Positions 43,740 through 51,893 of a stretch of 64,000 nucleotides of DNA are shown here, in pieces. The notes under the pieces are model-generated. The model ran no database searches. It had not been told where the DNA came from and saw only the letters and a program-made list of their open reading frames with translations. Origin of the DNA: Paractinoplanes ovalisporus (GTDB taxonomy: Bacteria; Actinomycetota; Actinomycetes; Mycobacteriales; Micromonosporaceae); assembly GCF_016834655.1 (NCBI RefSeq), contig NZ_JAENHP010000011.1, positions 62,001-126,000 of the forward strand. The letters run 5' to 3'. A program made the translations under genes and the position numbers. Every line of letters starts with the position of its first letter. Position 1 is the stretch's first letter.

Positions 43740-44642
43740 CTACCGGGCGGCGAGGGCGGCGGCGATCCGGCCGCCCAGGTCGACGTTGTTGTTGTAGATG
43801 GCGACGTTCGTTTCGAGGCTGCGGCCCTCGGTGGCCTTCAGCAGATGGTCGAGGAGGAACGGGGTGGTGTCGTGGCCGATGATGCCCTGGTCGCGGGCGG
43901 CGGCGCGGGCCTGCTCGATGACGGCGTCGTGCTCGTCCTTGGCCAGCTGCTTGTCGGCGGGGACCGGGTTGGCGACCAGCAGCGCCGACTTGAGGCCCAG
44001 GTCCCGCTGGGAGGCGGCCATGGCGGCGATCTCCTCGGGGGAATCGGCCGCGTACTCGACGCTGTGGCCCGAGTCGACGATGTAGAAGCCGGGGTACGTG
44101 GTGGTGCGGTAGCCGACCACCGGGATGGAAAGGGTCTCCAGGCGTTCCAGCGTGGCCGCGATGTCGAGGATCGACTTGGCACCGGCACTGACCACGACGA
44201 TCGGGGTCTCGGCCAGGGTGAACAGGTCGGCCGACTCGTCGAACGTCACGCCGGCGCCCTCGTGCACGCCGCCCAGGCCGCCCGTCGAGAAGACACGCAC
44301 GCCGGCGCGGTGGGCCAGCAGGGCGGTGGCGGCGACGGTCGTGCCGCCGTTGAGCTTCTTCGCGGCGGCTACGGGCAGGTCGCGGACGCTGAGCTTGGCG
44401 GCGCCGTCGTCCAAGGAGAGCTGCTCGAGCTCGTCGGTGCTGAGGCCCACGACCGGCACGCCGGCCACCACGCCGATGGTGGCGGGGGTGACGCCCGCGG
44501 CGCGCAGCCGGGTCTCGGCCTCGACGGCCACGTCAAGGTTGCGGGGCCGGGGCAGGCCGTGCGTGATGATCGTCGACTCGAGCGCCAGCACGGGCCGGCC
44601 GGCCGCGAGGGCGTCGCGGACCTCGTCGGAGATCTTGATCAT
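43740..44642 (-). CDS. psuG: Pseudouridine-5'-phosphate glycosidase
   Basis: 300 residues, full length for PsuG. Glu22 in LALESTIITHGLP and Lys156 in SAGAKSILD match catalytic residues of the E. coli enzyme, and NNNVDLGGRIA near the C-terminus matches its Asn region. It splits pseudouridine 5'-phosphate to uracil and ribose 5-phosphate. No PsuK kinase lies next to it, unless the nearby P-loop protein or an unlinked kinase does that job. ATG at 44642 has AAAGGGAG upstream. It is divergent from LysR at 44881, and a uracil-degrading operon follows beyond that gene. Confidence 0.95.
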   Translation of the reverse strand: MIKISDEVRDALAAGRPVLALESTIITHGLPRPRNLDVAVEAETRLRAAGVTPATIGVVAGVPVVGLSTDELEQLSLDDGAAKLSVRDLPVAAAKKLNGGTTVAATALLAHRAGVRVFSTGGLGGVHEGAGVTFDESADLFTLAETPIVVVSAGAKSILDIAATLERLETLSIPVVGYRTTTYPGFYIVDSGHSVEYAADSPEEIAAMAASQRDLGLKSALLVANPVPADKQLAKDEHDAVIEQARAAARDQGIIGHDTTPFLLDHLLKATEGRSLETNVAIYNNNVDLGGRIAAALAAR

Positions 44643-44880
44643 GGGACTCCCTTTCGACGTGATGGCGGTCGCGCGACCCGGCGTGAGTCGCTACGTCAGG
44701 CGACGCGGTGACCGACGAAACGGCTCGTCGCACAACCCGCCAACCAACGACCGGCTCGTCGTACAACGGGCCCATCGAAGATCCGGCCCGTCGCGGGACG
44801 CAGCGACCAACAGAACCAGTGAAGATCGAAGATTGATTTCCAACAAGCTTGAATTTGAGATGGACTGATAGCCTCAGGCA

Positions 44881-45891
44881 ATGAATCCGTCGTTGCGCCA
44901 GCTGGAGGCGTTCGTCGCGCTGGCCGCCGAGGCGCACTTCGGCAAGGCGGCCGCCCGCATCCACGTCACCCAGCCGGTCATCAGCCAGGAGATCCGCCGC
45001 CTCGAGCGGGCCCTCGGCACGAGCCTGTTCGACCGTTCCACCCGCAGCGTCGCGCTCACTGCTGCCGGGGCCGAGTTGCTTCCGTACGCGGAACGGACCC
45101 TCACCACCGTCCGTGACCTCACGATGCGGGCCGAGCGTCTGGTCAGCAACCCGCACGGCGAGGTGCGCGTCGCGGCCAGTCCGAGCGTGCTCGACCGTTT
45201 CCTGGGTGAGCTGGTGCGCCGGGCCGAGCGCGAACTGCCCGACGTCACCCTGACCGACGTGCCCGTCCCGACCGGAGAGGTCGAAGACGCGATCCGCCAC
45301 GGCGAGGCCGACCTCGGCCTCGGCCGTTTCCTCACCGCCTCCGACGGCTACGTCGTGGCCACCATCGGCCGCGAGCCCGTCTTCGCGTTGCTGGGCGACA
45401 GCCACCCCCTGGCTCGGCGAGCCACGCTCAACCTCGCCGAGCTGGCCGACACCGATTCGAGCGCATATGGAAGAGAGCGCCGGGTCGGCCTGGACGAGAG
45501 CCGGCGCGAGCGGCACGACGACCGGCGCGAACGGGACGACGACCGGCGCGAGCGGGAAACCGGCAAGGGCGATCTGCCGCTTCTGCTCTGGCCCCGCGAA
45601 CGCCACGCCGCCTACTTCGACCACCTCGTCGGCATCTGCACCGACCGCGGCCTCACTCCCCTGCTGCTGGCCGGCCCGCCCCAGCTGGTCGGCGCCCGCT
45701 CCTACCTCATCTCCGACGGCCGCGCCTTCACCCTGGTGCCGGAGTCGACCGCGCAACGGCCCATCCCCGGCACCCGGGCAATCCCCCTCTCCCGACCGGC
45801 CTCGGTGCCGCTGGAGCTCCTCATGCCCCGCGACCCCGCCCGCCCGGAGATCCGAGCAGTGGCCGACCTGGCGCTCACACCACCACGATGA
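44881..45891 (+). CDS. LysR-family regulator with a charged 7-residue repeat insert
   Basis: 336 residues. The N-terminal helix-turn-helix reads FGKAAARIHVTQPVISQEIR; an effector domain follows. Between its two halves (residues about 207-226) lies a repetitive charged insert, RRERHDDRRERDDDRRER, encoded by 21-bp repeats, at a point where LysR proteins normally have a short hinge. The gene is divergent from psuG, with an AT-rich segment and CAAGCTTG (44844-44851) before its start, so psuG is the likeliest target. Its stop codon lies in the first unit of a 42-bp tandem array. Confidence 0.9.
   Translation: MNPSLRQLEAFVALAAEAHFGKAAARIHVTQPVISQEIRRLERALGTSLFDRSTRSVALTAAGAELLPYAERTLTTVRDLTMRAERLVSNPHGEVRVAASPSVLDRFLGELVRRAERELPDVTLTDVPVPTGEVEDAIRHGEADLGLGRFLTASDGYVVATIGREPVFALLGDSHPLARRATLNLAELADTDSSAYGRERRVGLDESRRERHDDRRERDDDRRERETGKGDLPLLLWPRERHAAYFDHLVGICTDRGLTPLLLAGPPQLVGARSYLISDGRAFTLVPESTAQRPIPGTRAIPLSRPASVPLELLMPRDPARPEIRAVADLALTPPR
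45499..45559. repeat. In-gene tandem array, 3 x 21 bp
   Basis: CCGGCGCGAGCGG-type cores recur at 45501, 45522 and 45543. Each unit encodes seven residues of Arg/Glu/Asp-rich sequence within the LysR effector domain. Confidence 0.85.
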
Positions 45892-46043
45892 CCGGGCCGG
45901 CATTCCGGAAACCCCGGCACATCAACGCGATAAGCAGGCCGGCACTCCGGAAACCCCGGCACACCAACACGATAAGCAGGCCCGCACTCCGGAAACCCCG
46001 GCACACCACCACGATGAGCAGGCCCGCACTCCGGAAACACACG
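45876..46043. repeat. Tandem array, 4 x 42 bp, each with an in-register stop codon
   Basis: Units 45876-45917, 45918-45959, 45960-46001 and 46002-46043 are each exactly 42 bp. The first contains the LysR stop TGA (45889-45891); the others carry TAA, TAA and TGA at the same place. Since 42 is divisible by three, every copy keeps a stop in the LysR frame. Confidence 0.95.
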
Positions 46044-46089
46044 CGGCACGCCACCGGGATGACGTGCCGCGCGCTCGAGAGCAACCCGC

Positions 46090-47118
46090 TCACACCTTCG
46101 CGATGATGTGCTCCTGCAGGGACGGGATCACGGTTTCGCCGTACACGCGAAGGGTTTCCTCTTTGTTGTCGTGGTCGAGGTACCCCGCGAACTGCGTCAC
46201 CCCGAGCTCCTTCAACCGCGCCAGCTTCGCCTGATGCTCCTCCGCCGTGCCGATCAGGCAGAAACGGTCGACGATGTCGTCCGGCACGAAGTCGACGTGC
46301 GAGTTGCCCGCCTTGCCGTGCTCGTTGTAGTCGTACCCTTGCCGCCCCTTGATGTAGTCGGTCAGGGCGGCCGGCACCGCGCCGTCCGTGCCGTACTTGG
46401 CGACGATGTCGGCCACGTGATTACCCACCATCCCGCCGAACCAGCGGCACTGGTCGAGCGCGTGCTGCCGCCCGGCCTCGGTGCCGTCGGTGATGTACAT
46501 CGGCGCCGCCACGCAGAACGCCAGCGAGTCGGGGTCACGACCGGCAGCGGAGGCGGCCGACCGCACGGCCCCGATCATCCACCGGGCGATGTCCACGTCG
46601 CCGCACTGCAGGATGAAACCGTCGCCCACCTCGCCGGTCAGTTTCAGGGCGAGGGGCCCGTACGCCGCGACCCACACGTCCAGCCGGGAACCATGACTCC
46701 ACGGGAACCGGATCTGCGACCCGTTGATCTCGACCGCCCGCGAGTTGGCCAGCTCCCGGATGACGTGCACCGACTCGCGCAGCGTCTTCAACGTCGTCGG
46801 CTTCCCGTTGGTCACCCGCACCGCCGAGTCGCCCCGGCCGATCCCGCAGATGGTCCGGTTGCCGAAGTACGCGTTGAGCGTCGCGAACGTCGACGCCGTG
46901 ACCGTCCAGTCGCGGGTGGCCGGGTTCGTCACCATCGGCCCGACCATGATGCGGTGGGTCTGACCCAGGATCTGCGAGTGCACCACGTACGGCTCCTGCC
47001 AGAGCACGTGCGAGTCGTAGGTCCAGAAGTGGCTGAACCCGTGTTCCTCGGCCCGCCGGGCCAGCGCCACGATCCGGGGCGCGGGCGGATTCACCTGCAC
47101 GACAACGCCGAAGTCCAT
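46090..47118 (-). CDS. Luciferase-like oxidoreductase (F420-dependent type) of the uracil operon
   Basis: 342-residue TIM-barrel enzyme of the luciferase-like family. MDFGVVVQVNPPAPRIV, HGFSHFWTYDSHVLW and GPMVTNPATRDWTVTAS fit the branch using deazaflavin F420, so a hydride-transfer reaction is likely; the cofactor is inferred. It is the last gene of the GntR-to-dihydropyrimidinase operon, eight bases after hydA. No dihydropyrimidine dehydrogenase is encoded here, so this enzyme is a candidate for uracil reduction or another redox step of pyrimidine breakdown. ATG at 47118 has a strong AGGGGGAG. Confidence 0.88.
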   Translation of the reverse strand: MDFGVVVQVNPPAPRIVALARRAEEHGFSHFWTYDSHVLWQEPYVVHSQILGQTHRIMVGPMVTNPATRDWTVTASTFATLNAYFGNRTICGIGRGDSAVRVTNGKPTTLKTLRESVHVIRELANSRAVEINGSQIRFPWSHGSRLDVWVAAYGPLALKLTGEVGDGFILQCGDVDIARWMIGAVRSAASAAGRDPDSLAFCVAAPMYITDGTEAGRQHALDQCRWFGGMVGNHVADIVAKYGTDGAVPAALTDYIKGRQGYDYNEHGKAGNSHVDFVPDDIVDRFCLIGTAEEHQAKLARLKELGVTQFAGYLDHDNKEETLRVYGETVIPSLQEHIIAKV

Positions 47119-47126
47119 GGCTCCCC

Positions 47127-48548
47127 CTAGACCAGGTACTGAGAGAGGCCACGCGGCACATAGCGGCCGTGACCCTTCTGCCCGATATATCCCGACGAGT
47201 CAACGATCACTGAGCCACGCGACATCACGACATCAACGTGGCCGTCGATCTCGAACCCCTCCCACGCCGAGTAGTCCATGTTCATGTGGTGTGTTTTATG
47301 AAGACCCAGAGACGTGTGCCCCTGGGGGTCGTAGACGACGATGTCCGCGTCCGCCCCGGGCTGGATGACACCCTTGCGCCCGTACAGGCCGAACATCCGC
47401 GCCGGCGTCGTCGACGTGATCTCGACCCAGCGCTCCTTGGTGATCTGTCCCGACACCACGCCCTGGTACATCAGGTCCATCCGGTGCTCGACCGAGCCGA
47501 TGCCGTTGGGGATCTTCGAGAAGTCCCCGACGCCCATCTCCTTCTGGTCCTTCATGCAGAACGGGCAGTGGTCGGTCGAGACCATCTGGATGTCGTTGGT
47601 GCGCAGGCTCTGCCACATGTGCGCCTGGTGGCCCTCGGCCCGTGAGCGCAGCGGCGTCGAACAGACCCATTTGGCGCCCTCGAACCCGGGCGCGCCCAGC
47701 TGCTCCTCCAGCGACAGGTAGAGGTATTGCGGGCAGGTCTCGCCGAACACGTTGAGGCCGCGGTCGCGGGCGGTCGCGATGTGCTCGACGGCCTGCTTGG
47801 CGCTGACGTGCACGACGTAGAGAGGCGCCCCGGTCAGGTCGGCGATCATGATCGCGCGGTGGGTGGCCTCGGCCTCGGCCTGCCAGGGCCGGGTGAGCCC
47901 GTGGTAGTACGGCGACGTGTTGCCGGCCTGTAACGCCTGCTGCACCAGCACGTCGATCATCGCGCCGTTCTCGGCGTGCATCATCATCATGGCGCCGTTG
48001 TCGGCGCCCTTCTGGAAGGCGCGCAGGATCTGGCCGTCGTCCGAGAGGAAGACGCCCTTGTACGCCATGAACAGCTTGAAGCTGGTGACGCCCTCGGCGA
48101 TCAGCTCGTCCATCGCCTTGAGCGACTCGTCCTGCACGTCCGACAGGATCTGGTGGAACCCGTAGTCGATCGCGCAGTTGCCGGCCGCCTTGGCGTGCCA
48201 CGCCTGGTACTGGTCGAGCACCCGCTGTTCCGGGTACTGCACCACGAAGTCGACGATCGTGGTCGTGCCGCCCCAGGCCGCGGCCCGGGTGCCGGTCTCG
48301 AACGTGTCCGAGGCGAACGTGCCGCCGAACGGCATCTCCATGTGGGTGTGCGCGTCGACGCCGCCCGGGATCACGTATTTGCCGGTCGCGTCGATCACCT
48401 GGTCGACCAGGGCGGCGATATCGGTGCCCAGCAGGGTCGAGCCGGGCTGCAGCACGGCGGCGATGGTCTCGCCGTCGACCAGCACGTCGGCCGGGGCCGA
48501 GCCGGTGGCGCTGACGACGGTGCCGCCGCGGATCAGAGTCGTAGTCAT
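47127..48548 (-). CDS. hydA: Dihydropyrimidinase (hydantoinase)
   Basis: 473-residue amidohydrolase-family enzyme. Zinc ligands are visible as His67 and His69 (DAHTHMEMPFGG), with the carboxylated Lys157 in GVTSFKLFMAYKG and later His in MMMHAENGAM and YVVHVSAKQAVEHI. It opens dihydrouracil to N-carbamoyl-beta-alanine. Length and motifs match functional dihydropyrimidinases. It is placed between N-carbamoyl-beta-alanine amidohydrolase and the luciferase-like gene, 11 and 8 bases away. Confidence 0.95.
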   Translation of the reverse strand: MTTTLIRGGTVVSATGSAPADVLVDGETIAAVLQPGSTLLGTDIAALVDQVIDATGKYVIPGGVDAHTHMEMPFGGTFASDTFETGTRAAAWGGTTTIVDFVVQYPEQRVLDQYQAWHAKAAGNCAIDYGFHQILSDVQDESLKAMDELIAEGVTSFKLFMAYKGVFLSDDGQILRAFQKGADNGAMMMMHAENGAMIDVLVQQALQAGNTSPYYHGLTRPWQAEAEATHRAIMIADLTGAPLYVVHVSAKQAVEHIATARDRGLNVFGETCPQYLYLSLEEQLGAPGFEGAKWVCSTPLRSRAEGHQAHMWQSLRTNDIQMVSTDHCPFCMKDQKEMGVGDFSKIPNGIGSVEHRMDLMYQGVVSGQITKERWVEITSTTPARMFGLYGRKGVIQPGADADIVVYDPQGHTSLGLHKTHHMNMDYSAWEGFEIDGHVDVVMSRGSVIVDSSGYIGQKGHGRYVPRGLSQYLV

Positions 48549-48559
48549 GGAACCACCAA

Positions 48560-49408
48560 TCAGGGAGCGACGATCGGGCCGTAGGCGTCCGGACGACGAT
48601 CACGATAGAACTGCCAGTCGTCGCGCACCGCCCGGATCATGTCGAGATCCAGGTCCCGTACGAGAAGCTGCTCGTCATGCCGGGAGCCGAGCTCGCCGAC
48701 GTAGTTGCCCTGCGGATCGGCCACGTACGAGGTGCCGTAGAAGTCGACCGCCTGGTCACCGAACTCGTTGGTCTCGGCCCCGACCCGGTTCGGCACCAGC
48801 ACGAAGTATCCGTTGGCGGCGGCCGCCCCGGTCTGCTCCAGCTCCCACAGCCGGTTGGACAGCCCCGGCTTGGAGGCGTTGGGGTTGAACACCAGCTCGG
48901 CGCCGTTGAGGCCGAGCACCCGCCAGCCCTCCGGGAAGTGCCGGTCGTAGCAGATGGTCACGCCGACCTTGCCGACCGCCGTCTCGAACACCGGCCACCC
49001 CAGGTTGCCGGGCCGGAAGTAGAACTTCTCCCAGAACCGGTCGAGGTGCGGGATGTGGTGCTTGCGGTACTTGCCCCGGACCGAGCCGTCGGCGTCGACC
49101 ACCACGGCGGTGTTGTAGTAGACGCCGGTCTGCGCCTCCTCGTAGATCGGCAGCACCATCACCGTGCCCAGCTCGCGGGCCAGATCGGCGAACCGTTGCA
49201 CGATGGGCCCGTCGGCCGGCTCGGCGTACCGGTAGTACTTCTTGTCCTGCACGATGCCGAAATAGGGGCCGTAGAACAGCTCCTGGAAGCAGACGACCTG
49301 GGCGCCCTGGGCCTTGGCGTCCCGGGCGAACTGCTCGTGCTTGTCGAGCATCGACTCCTTGTCGCCGCTCCAGGTGGCCTGGGTGATGGCGGCTCGTACG
49401 ACAGCCAT
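48560..49408 (-). CDS. N-carbamoyl-beta-alanine amidohydrolase (nitrilase superfamily)
   Basis: 282 residues. The nitrilase triad is Glu43 (CFQELFYGP), Lys116 (YRKHHIP) and Cys153 (TICYDRHFPEG). Overall sequence is close to beta-ureidopropionase-type enzymes, and its place next to dihydropyrimidinase supports release of ammonia and carbon dioxide from N-carbamoyl-beta-alanine to give beta-alanine. ATG at 49408 with GGAAG upstream is used in place of the longer frame at 49432. Confidence 0.93.
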   Translation of the reverse strand: MAVVRAAITQATWSGDKESMLDKHEQFARDAKAQGAQVVCFQELFYGPYFGIVQDKKYYRYAEPADGPIVQRFADLARELGTVMVLPIYEEAQTGVYYNTAVVVDADGSVRGKYRKHHIPHLDRFWEKFYFRPGNLGWPVFETAVGKVGVTICYDRHFPEGWRVLGLNGAELVFNPNASKPGLSNRLWELEQTGAAAANGYFVLVPNRVGAETNEFGDQAVDFYGTSYVADPQGNYVGELGSRHDEQLLVRDLDLDMIRAVRDDWQFYRDRRPDAYGPIVAP

Positions 49409-49471
49409 GGACTTCCTTTCAAGACGCGACACTGAGACGACTCTAGGAAACGGCTCTGGGAAACGGCGCTC

Positions 49472-50410
49472 TTACCGGATTTCAGGTCGGGCGTCTCGGG
49501 GCCGCCCGACGCTCTCCCGGTAGGCCGCCAGCATGCCGGCGGGTTCGACCAGGCCGATCTCGGTCAGGTAGGCGGTGACCAGGGCGGGCGGGGTGGGCTC
49601 GAAGAACTGGTTCCAGACGGTGACCCGGCCGTTCTCGGCCAGCTCCCACCCATCGCTGAGCTCCGAGCCGGGCCGCAGCTCCATCCCGATCTCGGACGGG
49701 TCGCCGTCGAAGACCTTGGACAGCTCGGTGACGCCGTAGATCGGCACGCCGTGGTACTGGCAGGCCAGCGCCAGCGGCAGCGTCCCGGTCTTGTTGACCA
49801 GGGTGCCGTCGGCGAAGACGGCGTCGGCGCCGACGACCACGACGTCCGACTTGCTGACGGCGATCGCCATGGCCGCGTCGGAGTAGAGGGTGACCGGGAC
49901 GCCGGTGCCGGCGATGCCCTCGATCAGGCCGCGTGACTCGCGGTACGGACGGGACTCGGTCGCGTTGACGGACACGTCGGGGATGGTGTCGACGACGCGG
50001 CGCATGACGCTGCGCAGCGAGCCGGAGTTGGAGTGGTAGAGCAACCGGGTGCCGGGCTTCACGATCTCAGTGATGCCGTCGGCGAGGGCGTCGACGGCCT
50101 TCTCCGACCGCGTGACGAACGCGCGCATGGCACCCGAGACGGCCTCGACGACCGAGCGGGACGTGCCGTCGGTGCCGGCGGCCGCGGACCGGGCGAGGTC
50201 GACGACGTTGCGGACACTCGTCATCGACGGCTTGGTGCGGTTGGCCCAGCCGCAGACGTTGTCGAGTTCGGCCCGGACGACGGCCGGCTCGGCGTCGCGC
50301 AGCGGTTCGAGGGTCAGGTCGATGATGCGCGCAACCGTGCGGCCGAACAGGCTCCCGCCGGGAATCTTGTTGTCGGCCACTGCCCGGGTGAGATCCTCGA
50401 GCTCGGTCAT
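49472..50410 (-). CDS. eIF2B-alpha/MtnA-family sugar-phosphate isomerase-like protein
   Basis: 312 residues of the eIF2B/methylthioribose-1-phosphate isomerase fold, without the eukaryotic context. Conserved parts include YHSNSGSLRSVMRRV, TESRPYRESRGL, DAAMAIAVSKSDVVVVGADAVFADGTLVNKTGT (split across strands) and the Asp in VVVGADAV. Archaeal relatives act as ribose-1,5-bisphosphate isomerase in nucleoside breakdown, which would fit a nucleoside-degrading operon, but the substrate is not shown. ATG at 50410 overlaps GntR (ATGA). Confidence 0.85.
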   Translation of the reverse strand: MTELEDLTRAVADNKIPGGSLFGRTVARIIDLTLEPLRDAEPAVVRAELDNVCGWANRTKPSMTSVRNVVDLARSAAAGTDGTSRSVVEAVSGAMRAFVTRSEKAVDALADGITEIVKPGTRLLYHSNSGSLRSVMRRVVDTIPDVSVNATESRPYRESRGLIEGIAGTGVPVTLYSDAAMAIAVSKSDVVVVGADAVFADGTLVNKTGTLPLALACQYHGVPIYGVTELSKVFDGDPSEIGMELRPGSELSDGWELAENGRVTVWNQFFEPTPPALVTAYLTEIGLVEPAGMLAAYRESVGRPRDARPEIR

Positions 50411-51204
50411 GACGTGCCCTTCTGGTCAGATGCGGCGGCCGGCGGGCGGTCCACCGTGGCGGCGGTGGCAGGGATCTGCAACCGCATGCTGAAGCGATTC
50501 GAGTCGTACGTGGCCCGCGCGACCTCGACGACCCGGCCGTGCTGGTCGGCGGCGGACGAGCGCAGGGCCAGCAGCGGGGCGCCGAAGTCGACGCCGAGAA
50601 GCCGGGACTGTTCGTCGTCGGCGCGCACGACCTGGAGGGTGCCCTCGGCCGTACGGAGGTGGATGTCGTGTCCGGCGAGGGCCCGGTAGAGCGAACCGCC
50701 GTCTTCGAAGAACTCCGCGCCGGGCAGCTTGTCGCCGACGTCGCGGGGAAGCCAGGTCTCGAGGATGACGGCGATCCGGCCGCCGATCTCGACCGTACGG
50801 CGCAGGTGGAAGGCCCGTTCCCGGCCGGTCAGGCCGAGGTGGCGGGCGACCTCGCCGTCGGGCTTGACGAACCCGGCGGTCACCATGTCGACCGTGAACT
50901 CGACGCCGGCTGTGCGCAGCGTGTCGGTGGTGCTGCGCAGCAGGCTGACCTCGTAGCTGACCGTGCGGCCGGTGACGAACGTGCCCTTGCCCGAGCGCCG
51001 TTCGATCAGGCCGGCGCTGGTCAGGTCGGCCAGGGCGGCCCGCACGGGCGCCACCGAGACGGAGAAGCGGTCGGCGTACTCCTTCTCGGTCGGCAACCGA
51101 TCGCCCGGCTGGTATCGGCCGGAACGGATCTCGTCGTGCACGAGGGTCCGGATCTGCTCCCAGAGGGGCAGTCCGCGCGGGCGCAGGGTGCCGGGCGGGG
51201 TCAC
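50407..51204 (-). CDS. GntR/HutC-family repressor
   Basis: 265 residues: a winged helix at 10-80 (GDRLPTEKEYADRFSVSVAP, LIERRSGKGTFVTG) and a UTRA effector domain after residue 95 (LRRTVEIGGRIAVILETWLP). It is first in the operon with the isomerase-like, amidohydrolase, dihydropyrimidinase and luciferase-like genes, and so probably represses them until a pathway metabolite binds. GTG at 51204 lies next to an AT-rich stretch (51208-51236), unusual for this region, which is the likely promoter and operator. Confidence 0.92.
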   Translation of the reverse strand: MTPPGTLRPRGLPLWEQIRTLVHDEIRSGRYQPGDRLPTEKEYADRFSVSVAPVRAALADLTSAGLIERRSGKGTFVTGRTVSYEVSLLRSTTDTLRTAGVEFTVDMVTAGFVKPDGEVARHLGLTGRERAFHLRRTVEIGGRIAVILETWLPRDVGDKLPGAEFFEDGGSLYRALAGHDIHLRTAEGTLQVVRADDEQSRLLGVDFGAPLLALRSSAADQHGRVVEVARATYDSNRFSMRLQIPATAATVDRPPAAASDQKGTS

Positions 51205-51287
51205 GGGCGAAAGATTATTAGTTTATGTTCTTAGGTTCCAGCCCCGCGTCGAGCTGTTCACCGCGTCGTGACATACCGGCCTTCGCC

Positions 51288-51303
51288 TGTGACCGGGGTC
51301 ACA
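51288..51303. promoter_or_regulatory. Perfect CRP-consensus site upstream of the ECF sigma gene
   Basis: TGTGACCGGGGTCACA exactly matches TGTGA-N6-TCACA, and seven bases on each side are symmetric. It is 44 bases before the sigma GTG at 51348 and about 85 bases upstream of the GntR start, so it could serve either gene. Confidence 0.6.
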
Positions 51304-51347
51304 TCGAAGGATGATCCGTGGCGGGTGCCCTCGTCGTCTGACGGGAT

Positions 51348-51893
51348 GTGAAGGTGACCGAGCTGGACGAGGAACAGCTGATGCGGCGCGTCGCGCGGGC
51401 CGATCGGGCCGCGTTCGACGAGCTGTACCGGCGTACGTCGCCGTGGCTCGCCGTCCGTCTGCGGCGCCGGTGCGCCGACGACGGCATGGTCGCCGAGGTC
51501 ATGCAGGACACCTATCTGGCGGTCTGGCGCGCGGCCGGTTCGTTCGCCGGGGTGCAGGGCGGCGGGAGCGCGGCCGGCTGGTTGTGGACCATCGCCGCCC
51601 GCCGGCTGGTCGACGCCATGCGACGGCGGGCCCGGCACCCGGAGACTCCGGCTGAGGAGCTTCCCGTACGCAGTACGCCCGCCGCCGAGGACGAGGCGCT
51701 CGCCGGGTCGATCGGCGACGAGGTCGGCGCCGCGCTGGCCGGACTCGCCCCGGAACTGCGGGCCGTGCTGCACGCCATGGTGCTGGACGGGCTGACCGTA
51801 CGGGAAACCTCGATCCTGCTCGGCCTGCCCGAGGGAACCGTGAAAAGCAGGGCGCGTCGCGCCCGGACCGTCATGCGGGAGGCACTGTCGTGA
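51348..51893 (+). CDS. ECF RNA polymerase sigma factor
   Basis: 181 residues. Region 2 has RADRAAFDELYRRTSPWLAV and VAEVMQDTYLAVWRAA; region 4 has LDGLTVRETSILLGLPEGTVKSR. No additional domain. GTG at 51348 (MKVTEL) is used; GTG at 51354 is an in-frame alternative. It is coupled by GTGA to a zinc-finger anti-sigma gene, then an ABC transporter, so the regulon probably includes that exporter. A perfect CRP-type site lies just upstream. Confidence 0.93.
   Translation: MKVTELDEEQLMRRVARADRAAFDELYRRTSPWLAVRLRRRCADDGMVAEVMQDTYLAVWRAAGSFAGVQGGGSAAGWLWTIAARRLVDAMRRRARHPETPAEELPVRSTPAAEDEALAGSIGDEVGAALAGLAPELRAVLHAMVLDGLTVRETSILLGLPEGTVKSRARRARTVMREALS

Noticed and set aside
45467..46234. Plus-strand frame running from the LysR gene through the 42-bp array
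   Set aside because: It is another frame of the LysR gene followed by repeat translation (Pro/Thr-rich units), not a protein with its own start signals.
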